Positions 13,501-22,400 of a DNA stretch of 64,000 bases are shown here, in pieces; position 1 is the stretch's first letter; each line of letters starts with the position of its first letter. A model generated the notes under the pieces. It worked only from the letters and a program-made list of their open reading frames with translations, did not search any database and was not told where the DNA came from. This stretch comes from Mesorhabditis belari (Eukaryota > Nematoda > Chromadorea > Rhabditida > Rhabditidae): NCBI GenBank assembly GCA_958450365.1, contig CAUEEP010000904.1:1-64000 (forward strand), written 5' to 3'. Made by a program: the position numbers and the translations under genes.

Positions 13501-14824
13501 ATTATAGCAAAAGTGAGCTTCAACTCATTTATTCATTGCAAATATTTGGGGAAATAGTTTTTAAAAAAGTTTATCGAGAGTGGGACTCGAACTTGGGAGC
13601 TAAAAATGTACTATGTTCGGTAGTCTACCAGACTATCCACTAGACCTGGGTAGTGGTAGTTGTAGTTGTAGTGAGGTAGTTGAGGTATCCACCAATGAGG
13701 TAGGTCTTTGGAGGCTTGTGGTAGCTTCTTAAGAAGTCCGGAATTTAAATCGAGTCAAAAGACTAGCTCGACATCGAGTTTTTCCCTTGTGAGACAACTT
13801 TATGTTTAGCATTGTGTGTCCTCGCAACAATTGAGGTGCTCTCAAACAGTGTCGATGAGTGGAATACAACTGTTGTTGTCAAACATCATGTAAGTATTGC
13901 TTTTGTTTTTGTTTCTAAAGACTAATCATAACTCAAGTATGGCTATCAATAGCTTTTCAGTTGGACGAGAACAACTGGGACTACGAGTCTGTTCGAGAGT
14001 CTGGTTACTCGAAATATATGGCCTATGTGAGTTTCGCAAGTTTTGCAAATTGAAATTTAGAGCTTTAGTAAAAGGAAATCTACAGGGTGCGACATAATTA
14101 TTGCAACAAGATACTCAAGGCATTGCACACCAAGAAGTCTCACTGGAAGAAGTTTTTTAAACAGAAATAGCTTTATTTAACAGTAACAAATAAGGAAACA
14201 AGAGATCATTCGATATGACCGCCTTTTGCCATGATAACAGCCCTTAATCGGTTCGGATATGCCTCCACTGCGGCCCGAATGTCATCTTGAGGAGTCGCCT
14301 TCCATCCTTTGGTCAAAGACTTCTTCAAAGAATCCAAACTTGTGTGTTTTCGAGAGCAGACATTAGCCTCTAAGATTGCCCAAATGGAGAAGTCCATCAC
14401 ATTGAGATCCGCTGAGTTTGGAGGCCATTCATCCTTGGTGATCACTGAGGGAAAGTTGGCCACACACCAGTCCTGAACCGTCTTCTTCGTGTGAGCGGGA
14501 GCTCCATCTTGCATGAAGGTCCAATTTTGATTGTTATTGGCTTTACACGCCCATGACATCACATTCTTCTTTAAAACTTTGAACGTCTTTAAACGGTCTT
14601 TGAACTCTTGTTGCAATAATTATGACGCACCCTGTACAATATTCATTAAATTCATTAATTTCCTTTCCATTAATCCATTAATTCAAAATCTCCAGAGTGT
14701 TGTCGTGATTTGCATTTTGTCAGCAATCTCCTTCGTCTATGGTTCTCACAAACAGAAAGGAGAAAACGCGGCAACTGCCGAATTTGAGTTTGAAGATCGA
14801 CCAATTCATATGGGAAGAGATTAA
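7569..14824 (+). CDS. Claudin-like / Clc-like four-TM membrane protein (7 exons)
   Basis: Exons: 7569-7601, 10054-10128, 10995-11139, 12564-12701, 13810-13889, 13961-14026, 14696-14824. They join in phase to 666 bp, 221 aa, ending in TAA. The product has four hydrophobic spans: about residues 24-45 (ending IAIPKW), 91-110 (IGVISLILLIANNLLALYTF), 121-140 and 180-195. A short first loop carries the claudin-type motif LGVWGEW (usual family pattern GLW), but the usual cysteine pair is missing. N- and C-termini are hydrophilic and the tail ends DRPIHMGRD. This topology fits the PMP22/claudin/Clc-like superfamily of junction and channel-modulating proteins at the plasma membrane; the exact subfamily is not resolved. 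Splice sites are strong except the exon 3 acceptor (CTTCTTGAG), which is weak but required by the frame. Introns carry a telomere-repeat element, a triple repeat, SINE-like copies and a mariner relic. An alternative first exon lies at 8805. Confidence 0.85.
7790..8150. repeat. 12-bp minisatellite in claudin-like intron 1
   Basis: Roughly 30 units of TTGTTGATGCAA with G/A and GAAGC variants. Long His/Gln or Asn/Cys ORFs across it are repeat artefacts. Confidence 0.95.
8433..8500. repeat. Hairpin-forming inverted repeat
   Basis: ATGGATATTCAGCAATGGAA and its reverse complement are separated by about 17 bases, within claudin-like intron 1. Confidence 0.8.
8805..8831 (+). CDS. Candidate alternative first exon of the claudin-like gene
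   Basis: An ATG at 8805 opens a 9-codon stretch, MDMDEETES, ending at a GTTAGT donor in phase 0. This is the same phase as exon 1 (MEPVEINEDEH, donor GTGAGT), so either could splice to the exon at 10054. Both N-termini are short and acidic. It sits 1.2 kb inside intron 1, which would imply a second promoter. Inferred from phase, donor and composition only. Confidence 0.45.
9452..9729. mobile_element. Palindromic element enclosing a telomere-repeat array
   Basis: The outer ends are inverted copies: ATTGAATCTTGAGTAACTAA at 9452 and its counterpart ending at 9729. Each side also has the palindrome AACCGGATTAGCTTAATCCG. Between them lies the TTAGGC array. It is in intron 1 of the claudin-like gene. 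No clear target-site duplication was seen. Confidence 0.75.
9492..9670. repeat. Interstitial TTAGGC telomere-repeat array
   Basis: About 29 tandem TTAGGC units, the nematode telomere repeat, with periodic TCAGGC variants spaced every few units. This suggests internal amplification rather than a fresh telomere capture. Confidence 0.97.
11571..12245. repeat. Three copies of a ~165-bp repeat in claudin-like intron 3
   Basis: Copies near 11571-11745, 11878-12045 and 12050-12245 share ATGATGCAGGCAAATTT, CAAATGACGCATGGGTTCTT and CTTTGGGTTATAACGCAAAA. TCTAGA-rich inverted motifs lie between copies 1 and 2. Confidence 0.85.
12373..12451 (-). repeat. tRNA-like SINE head (family S2)
   Basis: The minus strand reads TAGCTTAGTGGTTAGAGCA (A-box-like) then GGGTTCAATC (B-box-like). 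It does not fold into a full cloverleaf. Related copies are at 35389, 44723 and 52641. Confidence 0.6.
12967..13108 (+). repeat. tRNA-like SINE head with internal tandem insert (family S1)
   Basis: AGTGGTCTAGTGGATCGTCT (A-box-like) and AAGTTCGAGTCTCACTCTCG (B-box-like) are separated by tandem CTTATTACATTTC units that break the tRNA spacing. Confidence 0.6.
13571..13649 (-). repeat. tRNA-like SINE head (family S1)
   Basis: The minus strand reads AGGTCTAGTGGATAGTCTGG then AAGTTCGAGTCCCACTCTCG. The Pol III A and B boxes are in good order, but the anticodon arm is not a recognisable functional tRNA. Confidence 0.6.
14083..14634 (-). mobile_element. Internally deleted maT-like (DD37D) Tc1/mariner element
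   Basis: TIRs of about 29 bp (CAGGGTGCGACATAATTATT... and its inverted copy with one mismatch) are flanked by TA at 14081-82 and 14635-36. It sits in intron 6 of the claudin-like gene, opposite strand. The interior keeps the C-terminal 136 codons of a transposase (14206-14616). MQDGAPAH holds one catalytic Asp, and SADLNVMDF supplies the next Asp 37 residues later. The N-terminal DNA-binding domain and first catalytic Asp are gone, so it cannot be autonomous. Confidence 0.9.
14206..14616 (-). pseudogene. Truncated Tc1/mariner (maT, DD37D) transposase
   Basis: A 136-aa C-terminal fragment with FMQDGAPAHTKK and WPPNSADLNVMDFSIWAILE. The two Asp residues are 37 residues apart, and the ORF is intact to the C-terminal KGGHIE. 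The reading runs in from the TIR, so the 5' part was deleted. Confidence 0.9.
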
Positions 14825-14920
14825 AATGTGAAATCTTGAAGCTCTTGAAGCTCTTGAAGCTCTTGAAAATCTTGAAGCTCTTGAAAATCTTGAAGCTTCA
14901 AAAAAAGACTAAACTATTTA

Positions 14921-15468
14921 TTAGGTTGGCAAGAAAGTGTTTGCAGAAAGAAAGCCAAGAACAGATTTGCACTAAAATTTCTTTAAAACGAATTCACCAA
15001 TTCAAGAACACTTTGCTCTATGATTTACAAGTCGACCCGGAGAAATTGCTCGTAAAAAAGCTTTCCACAAAATTTTAGAGGTTCTTGAAAGTATTATTTT
15101 CCAATTTGGGAAATTTCCCTTAATCGCAAATTTTCCCTGTTTCAAGTACTTAATTTTAGGTTTTGAAACGGACCCATTCCCCATCCATTTATCCATTAAA
15201 AACTTGTTTAAAGGACTCAAAAAGTGACCAAGTCACTTCAGTTAAAGAAATCTCTTTTTTTGACCCGAAGCTACGGCGTTGAAACACGGTATCCCGTCAG
15301 ATCTGCCAAGTTAAGCAACGTCGGGCTTGGTTCACTAATCGAACCATCTAGTAGCTGATTCCCTCTGACGTCCCCCTCTTCTTATCAAAAGAAAATTGGG
15401 AGAAGGGCTTGTTTTCTTTTGAGAAATCATCGTGTGAACTTTTTCTACAAACTTTCTTGCCAACTTAA
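14921..15468. mobile_element. Mariner MITE containing 5S-rRNA-like sequence
   Basis: TIRs TTAGGTTGGCAAGAAAGT / ACTTTCTTGCCAACTTAA with TA at 14919-20 and 15469-70; 548 bp, no transposase. It lies 96 bp after the claudin-like stop codon, so it may supply that gene's 3' end. Confidence 0.85.
15269..15372 (+). pseudogene. 5S rRNA-derived segment
   Basis: Contains ATCCCGTCAGATCTGCCAAG then TTAAGCAACGTCGGG, matching the conserved core of nematode 5S rRNA in order. The 5' and 3' acceptor-stem halves are degenerate, so this is a 5S-derived relic or SINE3-like head, not a working gene. Confidence 0.75.
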
Positions 15469-15502
15469 TAATAATCTGAATTTATCTTTAATTTTTCAAT
15501 TA

Positions 15503-16033
15503 TTGGGTTGGTGCAAACTGCGGGCTATTGTCATTTGTCACAGTTTTAGCACTTTCTTCAAAAGAAACCCATTTTGGTGTCAATGGAAAAGTTGTAGAGA
15601 ATCAAAAATCAAGCTTATATCCAAATTTTCAGAACGATTCAAAAACTGGTTTTCAAGAAATGCGAAATTTTCACAATACTTGCATTTTAAGTGAAACTAC
15701 TAAGTGTATCTTTTTGGAAATTTGGCTATAAGCCTAATTTTTGATTCTCTACAACTTTTCTATTGACACCAAAATGGGTTTCTTTTGAAGAAAGTGCTCA
15801 AACTGGGACTTCTCCAGTCTCCATCTTCAGTCCTCGATTTTTGAGCCTCACACTTGTCTCACACACAAACCAAAATCCTACTACGAAAGAGGAATCAGCA
15901 AATTGCCTGTAAAATGGGCAGAAGTCTTCAATAATAATGGAAATGATTTGGAATGAATTTATGGTTTTATGTTGGATAGATTTTAGTTCAAAGTTCGGTT
16001 CAAAGTCCCGCAGTTTTCAATTCACCAACCCAA
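15503..16033 (+). mobile_element. Rearranged mariner element with internal hairpin and transposase C-terminus
   Basis: TIRs TTGGGTTGGTG / CACCAACCCAA with TA on both sides. The interior (15547-15799) is a long inverted duplication around CACCCATTTTGGTGTCAATGG-like arms. Then comes the mariner C-terminus PKSYYERGISKLPVKWAEV, ending in a stop at about 15955. Confidence 0.85.
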
Positions 16034-16112
16034 TACTTATCCCGGTTTTCCTTTCTTATAAGCCTTATCTTTATTGAGATTTTTCTTGATTCATCAAACG
16101 TTTTTGAACGTA

Positions 16113-16359
16113 CACTACTGGACAATGAACTCATATTGGGACTCATATTTGAAAAAAGATCGTCACTTTCGCGCGTCTATAACTCCCTTGTCTTTACCGT
16201 ATTTCTAAATATTAATATTACCATTGTGTAGCCCTTAAAGAGAGCTTTCAGAAAATGCATAACACTAATAGTTTAAACTGAAAGATAAAGATAAGGGAGT
16301 TACAGACGCACGACAGTGACGATCGCTTTTCAAATATCATATTTCATTGTCCAGTACTG
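16113..16359. mobile_element. MITE-B copy 1 (palindromic, TA-flanked)
   Basis: 247 bp; ends CACTACTGGACAATGAA / TTTCATTGTCCAGTACTG; long arms include TAACTCCCTTGTCTTT and its complement; TA at 16111-12 and 16360-61. Confidence 0.85.
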
Positions 16360-16879
16360 TACCTTGTGCTCAAAAATGAAAACAAACATTTTCTAGAGTA
16401 CTTAAATCTTCAGATTTCTCGTCACAGGAAAGAAACCAAGAAAACAAACAAGTTTAGTGTACCAGAAATAGTGCGTTTACACTTCTGATGATGAGAACAA
16501 AGTACAAACTACAAAGAAAACGTTTAACTATCAGTGCGTTCAATTTTTGTTAACTTTATGTAATCTATTTAATACTGTATTCATTTTTTAAATCCAATTT
16601 GATAGTTTAATAGAATTTCAATATGCTTATCATTTTTGCTAATCTCTACCTCTATTCTCTAATCAATCCTAGTCTTTTTCATACAATTTTTCTCACCCAT
16701 CTGCTCAAAGTGCTTTTTTTGCAGTTTCTACTTGCAATTTGCTACGGGTTACCGTTTTTTTTTTTTGTAAAAATGGTTCTGCTCGCTTTTTCACATATCA
16801 GTTTGCAATTTTTTTTTGTTTTGAGGCTTTCTTTTTGATCCAAATAAATCTGCTTCACTATTTTGAAGTTTTACAAATC

Positions 16880-17083
16880 GGTACTTGTCGGTTATACATT
16901 CACAGAGACTCATCTCTGTGAAGCATCTCCATCCGAGTCTTCTCGGTTATCGATTTTCGTTTGACTGATCCACTGATCACTTCAGGCGAGCACTCTATTT
17001 CACTGAATATAATCACCCCTCACAAGTTGCCAGCTTCTTGCTTAACCGAGTTGAGTCTCTGTGGATGTATAACCGACAAGTAT
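16880..17083. mobile_element. MITE-A copy 2
   Basis: GGTACTTGTCGGTTATACAT at the left and ATGTATAACCGACAAGTATC at the right, with the same body as copy 1 but without its nested insert. Confidence 0.8.
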
Positions 17084-17146
17084 CCGAGTATCGTTACCGT
17101 TTCTCTTCAAACAGTGCCCCACTCAATTTTGGTGTTGGAAAAGATA

Positions 17147-17325
17147 GCGCCTCGGAAGAGCGCCTCGGAAGAGCGCTTCGGAAGAGCGCTTCGAAAGAGC
17201 GCTTCGAAAGAGCGCCTCGGAAGAGCGCCTCGGAAGAGCGCTTCGAAAGAGCGCCTCGGAAGAGTGCTTCGAAAGAGCGCCTCGGAAGAGCGCTTCGAAA
17301 GAGCGCCTCGGAAGAGCGCCTCGGA
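17147..17325. repeat. GC-rich 10-20-bp minisatellite
   Basis: GCCTCGGAAGAGC / GCTTCGAAAGAGC alternations; it links MITE-A copy 2 to the partial copy 3 and is open on both strands. Confidence 0.9.
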
Positions 17326-17328
17326 AGA

Positions 17329-17668
17329 CACTTCAGGCGAGCACTCTACTTCATTGAACATAATCACCCCACACAAGTTGTCAGCTCTTTGCTTAACCGA
17401 GTTGAGTCTGTGTGGATGTACAGTACTGGACAATGAAATATGATATTTGAAAAACGATCGTCACTTTCGCGCGTCTGTAACTCCCTTGTCTTTGAGCTTA
17501 AACTATTAGTGTTATGCATTTTCTGCAAGCTCTTTTCAAGGGCTACACAATGGTAATATTAATATTTAGAAATACGGTAAAGACAAGGGAGTTACAGACG
17601 CGCGAAAGTGACAATCTTTTTTCAAATATGATATTTCATCGTCCAGTAGTGTATAACCGACAAGTACC
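17329..17668. mobile_element. MITE-A copy 3 (partial) interrupted by MITE-B
   Basis: Begins at CACTTCAGGCGAGCACTCTA, is split at 17420, and resumes at 17654 with TAACCGACAAGTACC. Confidence 0.8.
17421..17651. mobile_element. MITE-B copy 2 inserted in MITE-A
   Basis: 231 bp; CAGTACTGGACAATGAAAT to its inverted copy; the TA duplication at 17419-20 and 17652-53 reconstructs the uninterrupted GGATGTATAACCG of MITE-A. Confidence 0.9.
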
Positions 17669-18439
17669 TACAAATCAAATAAACAAAAACAATAATAAAG
17701 AATTCCTTTAACATTTTGTTAAGTAATGCAAAGATTTTGTTTTGTTGTTTGTGTTTATGGCAAATATTTAGCTGAAAAGAGGTCAAAAGAGACGAAAAAG
17801 GGCGCAAAAAATCGATTGATTGACACTCTTTTTTTGCAAGGTTTATCCAAGAAATTCTCTGTTTTTCAGCAGATTCCTTTTTTCCTTTACAGCTTTGGAT
17901 TCAATTTTTGCATTTTATCTTTTTGTTTTCATCGAAAAACAAAAGAGTTTTTAAAAAATTGTTGTTTGGATTTGGATTAAATAAAAAGATTTGAATTAAA
18001 TAAAAAGATTTGAATTAAATAAAATGATTTTAATTGTTTTGAATCCTTCTTTAATATTTTATATACTTCAAATGAAACAAACCGTTCTTTCTTGCGTATC
18101 CAAAGAGAAAACACTATGCTTTTTATTTTATTTTACAAGTTTTCAACAATTTTAACAAGTTTTTAACAATTTTAACAAGTTCTAATGTTTCTACGGTATT
18201 TATCGGTTATATCCCGACAAGTTTTGCATTTTAAAAAAGATCATCAAAATTTCCTTGCATCAAATCGATTCGATCCCCACAAGGTTTGCATTTTAAAAAG
18301 CTTTTCCAAAAAAAAAACAATCATCAGACAGTCACGGGTGGGTAAAAAAGAGAAATTTGCTCGAGGATCCATTCAAAGAAATTCACATCTTGCTTTGCTT
18401 GGCATAAATTTCGGGAAGTAGGTAAGGTGGACTCGTTCC

Positions 18440-18680
18440 ACGATGTCCCACACAATCCTCTGCTGCTGCGCAATTGTAATTGCTGACGTAATTGCCCACA
18501 ACATAATTGCTGAAGTCCATCAGAATCGTTGCTCATCAGAAGGTTGTCCTAGTTGTCCCAGTTGTCCCACACAACGCTCTTCTGCTGCGTAATTGTGATT
18601 GCTGACGTAATTGCTGACGTAATTGCTCACAGCGTAATTGCTGAAGTCCAGAAAGTCCAGTATCGTTGCTCATCAGAAGG
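18440..18680. repeat. Two direct copies of ~115 bp
   Basis: TCCCACACAA...CTGCTGCG and AATTGCTGACGTAATTGC motifs recur at 18440-18545 and 18565-18680. Confidence 0.8.
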
Positions 18681-19192
18681 GAGCAAAAATAGCCATCCGA
18701 ATAAGTAGAATGAGTAATGTAAAATGATTTTCCTTCGTTGCCTCGGATTTAGGTTCAATTCAAATGCAAATCAAGTCTAATTCAAATGCAGATTAAGCCC
18801 AATACAAATGCAAATCAAGTTCAATACAAATTTTGCGAGCATATAACCGATTTGATTCAGAAGCATTTTGACGAGCTTTTTAAAATGCAACTTTTGTTAG
18901 AAGTTAACCGATAGATTTGTTAGAATCTAACCGAGTTTCTACTATTCTTTTGACATCATTTTTCGTTTTGAGTTCAAAGTTAAGCCGAGAAATATTCGTG
19001 ATCTCTTGATTGCCATTTTCTCTACCCAAGAGAGACTTTCTTATCAAGAATTTATTACTTCTTTCTTGAGTCGTCTGATTTTTTCATGGAAGCTCAATTT
19101 TTAAACCTAATAAATCATCTTTTTTTTTAATATTTTGTTGTTATTCTTAAAATTTTATTGAGTTATTCAGAAGTTTTTGTAGAAAGTAACGT

Positions 19193-19450
19193 TTTTGTTG
19201 TTGTTGTTGTTGTTTTTGTTGTTCTTGTTCTTGTCGTTGTTGTTCTTGTCCTTGTTGTTCTTGTTGTTCTTGTTGTTCTTGTTCTTGTTCTTGTTCTTGT
19301 TGTTCTTGTTCTTGTTGTTCTTGTTCTTGTTGCTCTTATTCTTATTCTTGTTCTTGTTCTTGTTGTTCTTGTTCTTTTTCTTGTTCTTGTCGTTGTTCTT
19401 ATTCTTGTTCTTGTTCTTCTTGTTCTTGTTCTTGTTCTTGTCGTTGTTTT
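19193..19450. repeat. TTGTTC/TTGTTG microsatellite before the transporter start
   Basis: Degenerate TTGTTCTTG array of about 250 bp ending at the splice acceptor of the SLC46-like gene. Confidence 0.95.
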
Positions 19451-19465
19451 CTAATCTCTTTTCAG
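19451..19465 (+). promoter_or_regulatory. Probable trans-splice acceptor of the SLC46-like gene
   Basis: A pyrimidine-rich tract ending TCTCTTTTCAG lies 8 bases before the start codon, immediately after a TTGTTC microsatellite. In nematodes an acceptor this close to the ATG usually receives a spliced leader; a 5'UTR cis-intron would look the same. Confidence 0.55.
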
Positions 19466-19473
19466 ATTTTAAC

Positions 19474-22400
19474 ATGGATTCCTTGAAACGAGCAGCGAGA
19501 AAAATTCGGAGTTGGGATATTCGAACCGAGCCACTGATATTCTTTCTCGCAGCTTGCCAATCAATCAAGTAAAGCTTTGAAGATTTAGCCAGTAAACTTT
19601 TCGCCATTTTATTGATTTAACCGGAAAGCTTTATCCACCTGAAATCTGCGTTTATAAATGCATAATTATAATAAGTTTCATCGTTTTTGACTGCTCGACT
19701 TTAGATCTTTAAAAGAAATTAACTAAAAAACCTTTTCAGAATTTCTGAAAGAACAATTTATCAATAAAGAATAGGACTTTCTGATAAAACAAACCATAAA
19801 TCGATTGATTTATTTTTTGATTTCAAAAAATAACCTTTAAAAAAGCGGACAAGACTTTCCGGTCAACGGCCAGCGCCAACGATAATGTTCTGATAATGAT
19901 CTTCCTTCCGTATTTAACATTTTTCAACTTCATCTTTTAAAAGTAACATTAATTAAACAAATTCAGAGGGATCGTCACACCAACTTTAAGTGAAAACAAA
20001 ATGAAACGGACCTACATTCTCCCGCCTGGCGCCAAAGAGAAAACTTTTTACAATAAAAAGATGGTGCTTTGGGATCAGAATTACGACTATGTAAATCTGC
20101 CGATCGCTTGTATTGTTGGTGTTGCCTACGGTAGAGTTTTCCCAACATTTAATCAGTTTTTAAAACATTTCAGGTGGTTACAGTGATTACTACGGTCGAA
20201 AGTTGCCGCTCCTTATCGGGATTTTGAGTTGCATTGTCGAGACGGCTTTTCGGATATTGATTTGGTGAGTCAAATGCTTGAAATTAGATTTTAAATCTCT
20301 TTTTCTCTAAAGCTTTTTGATTGACAAAGCCTATTAGCGGTATTTTAGGCACACTGAGACCGATTGGCCGCTACAATGGTTGTTTGCGTGTGCTGCGATT
20401 GCCGGCATTCTTGGGGATTTCCTCTTGACGATGAGCGCCATCAATGCCTATGTCACTGACCAGTTTCCCGATAAGAAAATGGTAAAGATTAGCTGAATAG
20501 TCAAAAATTTCTCGTTACTTGTGGATCTTATGCCCGCAAATTTATGCGGTTTGAATTTTAGGTTAAATTTGGATTGGAAGTGACCTGCGTCACATCGTCT
20601 AGTTGTAGTTGTAGTTGTAGTTGTAGCCCGTGCTAGCCCGTGATGCGCAGAGCTGGGAAGTGACCTTCGTCATACTGTGTAGTTGTAGTTGTAGTTGTAG
20701 TTGTAGTTGTAGTTGTAGTTGCAGTTGTAGTTGCAGTTGTAGTTGCAGTTGTGGTTGTAGCCCGTGCTAGCCCGTGATGCGCGGCTGGGAAGTGACCTGC
20801 GTCACATCGTGTTTTTATTGGCCCACCACAGGTGCCCTGGGGAACCACGTGATGCGCCACCCCCGGACCACTTTCTTTCTACAACTACAACTACAACTAC
20901 AGCTACAGCTACAGCTACAACTATAACTATAACTACAACTACCACTACAACTACAGCTACAACTATAACTATAACTACAACTACCACTACAACTACACGG
21001 TATGACGCAGGTCACTTCCCAGCTGCGCATCACGGGCTAGCACGGGCTACAATTACAACTACAACAAGCTACTAAGGGTTAGAGGTGGTCCCGAACGTGT
21101 TTGGAAAATTTTATTTTTCCATACAGCCTTCGAGCCAGATGCCTTTGCGAATCGATATACAAATTTAAGCTAAAATTCAAATTGCATAAATTTGACGGGA
21201 TAAGATTCACAAGTACCAATTTCTCATTAAGATCGTCTTTAAGATATCAATAGAGTTTATGCTAACACAGATTTTCAGGGATTAATTTTTTTAACTGGAC
21301 AAAAGTTGGCAAAAGAGTTCAATTTTCAGACAAAGCCAAGATTTTAGGCCAAATTCAACAGTAAATTTGAGAATTCCAGGCCTTGAGCGAGTGAAAGGCA
21401 TTGGCTTTAGCTTGCATCTGTCATTATCACCACCATTTTACAGCTTTCCCTCCGAATGATCGTTGTCTCGATTCTTTTTTCCCTCGGGCAATTTGGTGGC
21501 TCGCAACTCACCGATGGGATTCTCTATTGGCTCTCGGAGATCAATATTTTGATTATAGTTGAAGGTTTGTGGCATTTATAGAAAGAAGAAATGCACGAAT
21601 AATGTGGTACAAGCAATCCGCAAGTACAACTCCTGGCTTTCCCTAACAAAGAAACGGTCTAAAGAGGGTGTTCTTTTAAACGGCGATGAGATGCAAATGT
21701 CTATCGGACACGACGAATCCGACGCTGGGTTTAGCTTTTGCCCACGAGCCCTGGCTTTTAAGAAAAGCTGGAGCGCCGAAAGGAGCTGCAAAGTTCTGAT
21801 CATTTTTGGCAAACTCTTATCTCACCTATAAGGTGCCACGCCGAAAGGAACACAAACAGCTGCGGTCTAGGGGACAGAGCGTTAGGCTATCAAATTAGTG
21901 CAATCTTTGCTTTTCGATTCGATTCCTCTCGCCCCCTACAAATATCCCTCATATAATTGTCGAAGTCCATTCTTAAGGGATCCATATCCATGAGGACTGT
22001 CGAAGTTGTTCCTTGTTGTTTCCAATCACTCACATCGGTCGCCCTTGAGCCCAACCCGAGCAGCCCCAATGCAATGAGCCACCTCATTCCACTAATGAAA
22101 AATAAAAGACGATAGCTTTTTCTTAATGGACCATGGACACCCCTAAGTACCTTTTGCTTTTTTTGTAAAACCTCCGCAAACCGACTGCTAACCGACGAGC
22201 CAACTTCTTTTCTCTACGTGTAGCTTTTGAGAGATCAGGAGAACCGGGAAAGTTACATGTAGCAAGCCAACAACAATTTCGGGAGTAATGGAGCTCATCT
22301 AAAGAAAAACATTAAAATCTTATAAGTTCAAAAAGAAAAAAGACTTTTAGAAGCTAAAAGATAGCTAAAAGATAGCTATAGGGAAAAAGATAGCTATAGG

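Noticed and set aside
15269..15372. Functional 5S rRNA gene
   Set aside because: Only the core is conserved; terminal stems are degenerate and it lies inside a MITE.
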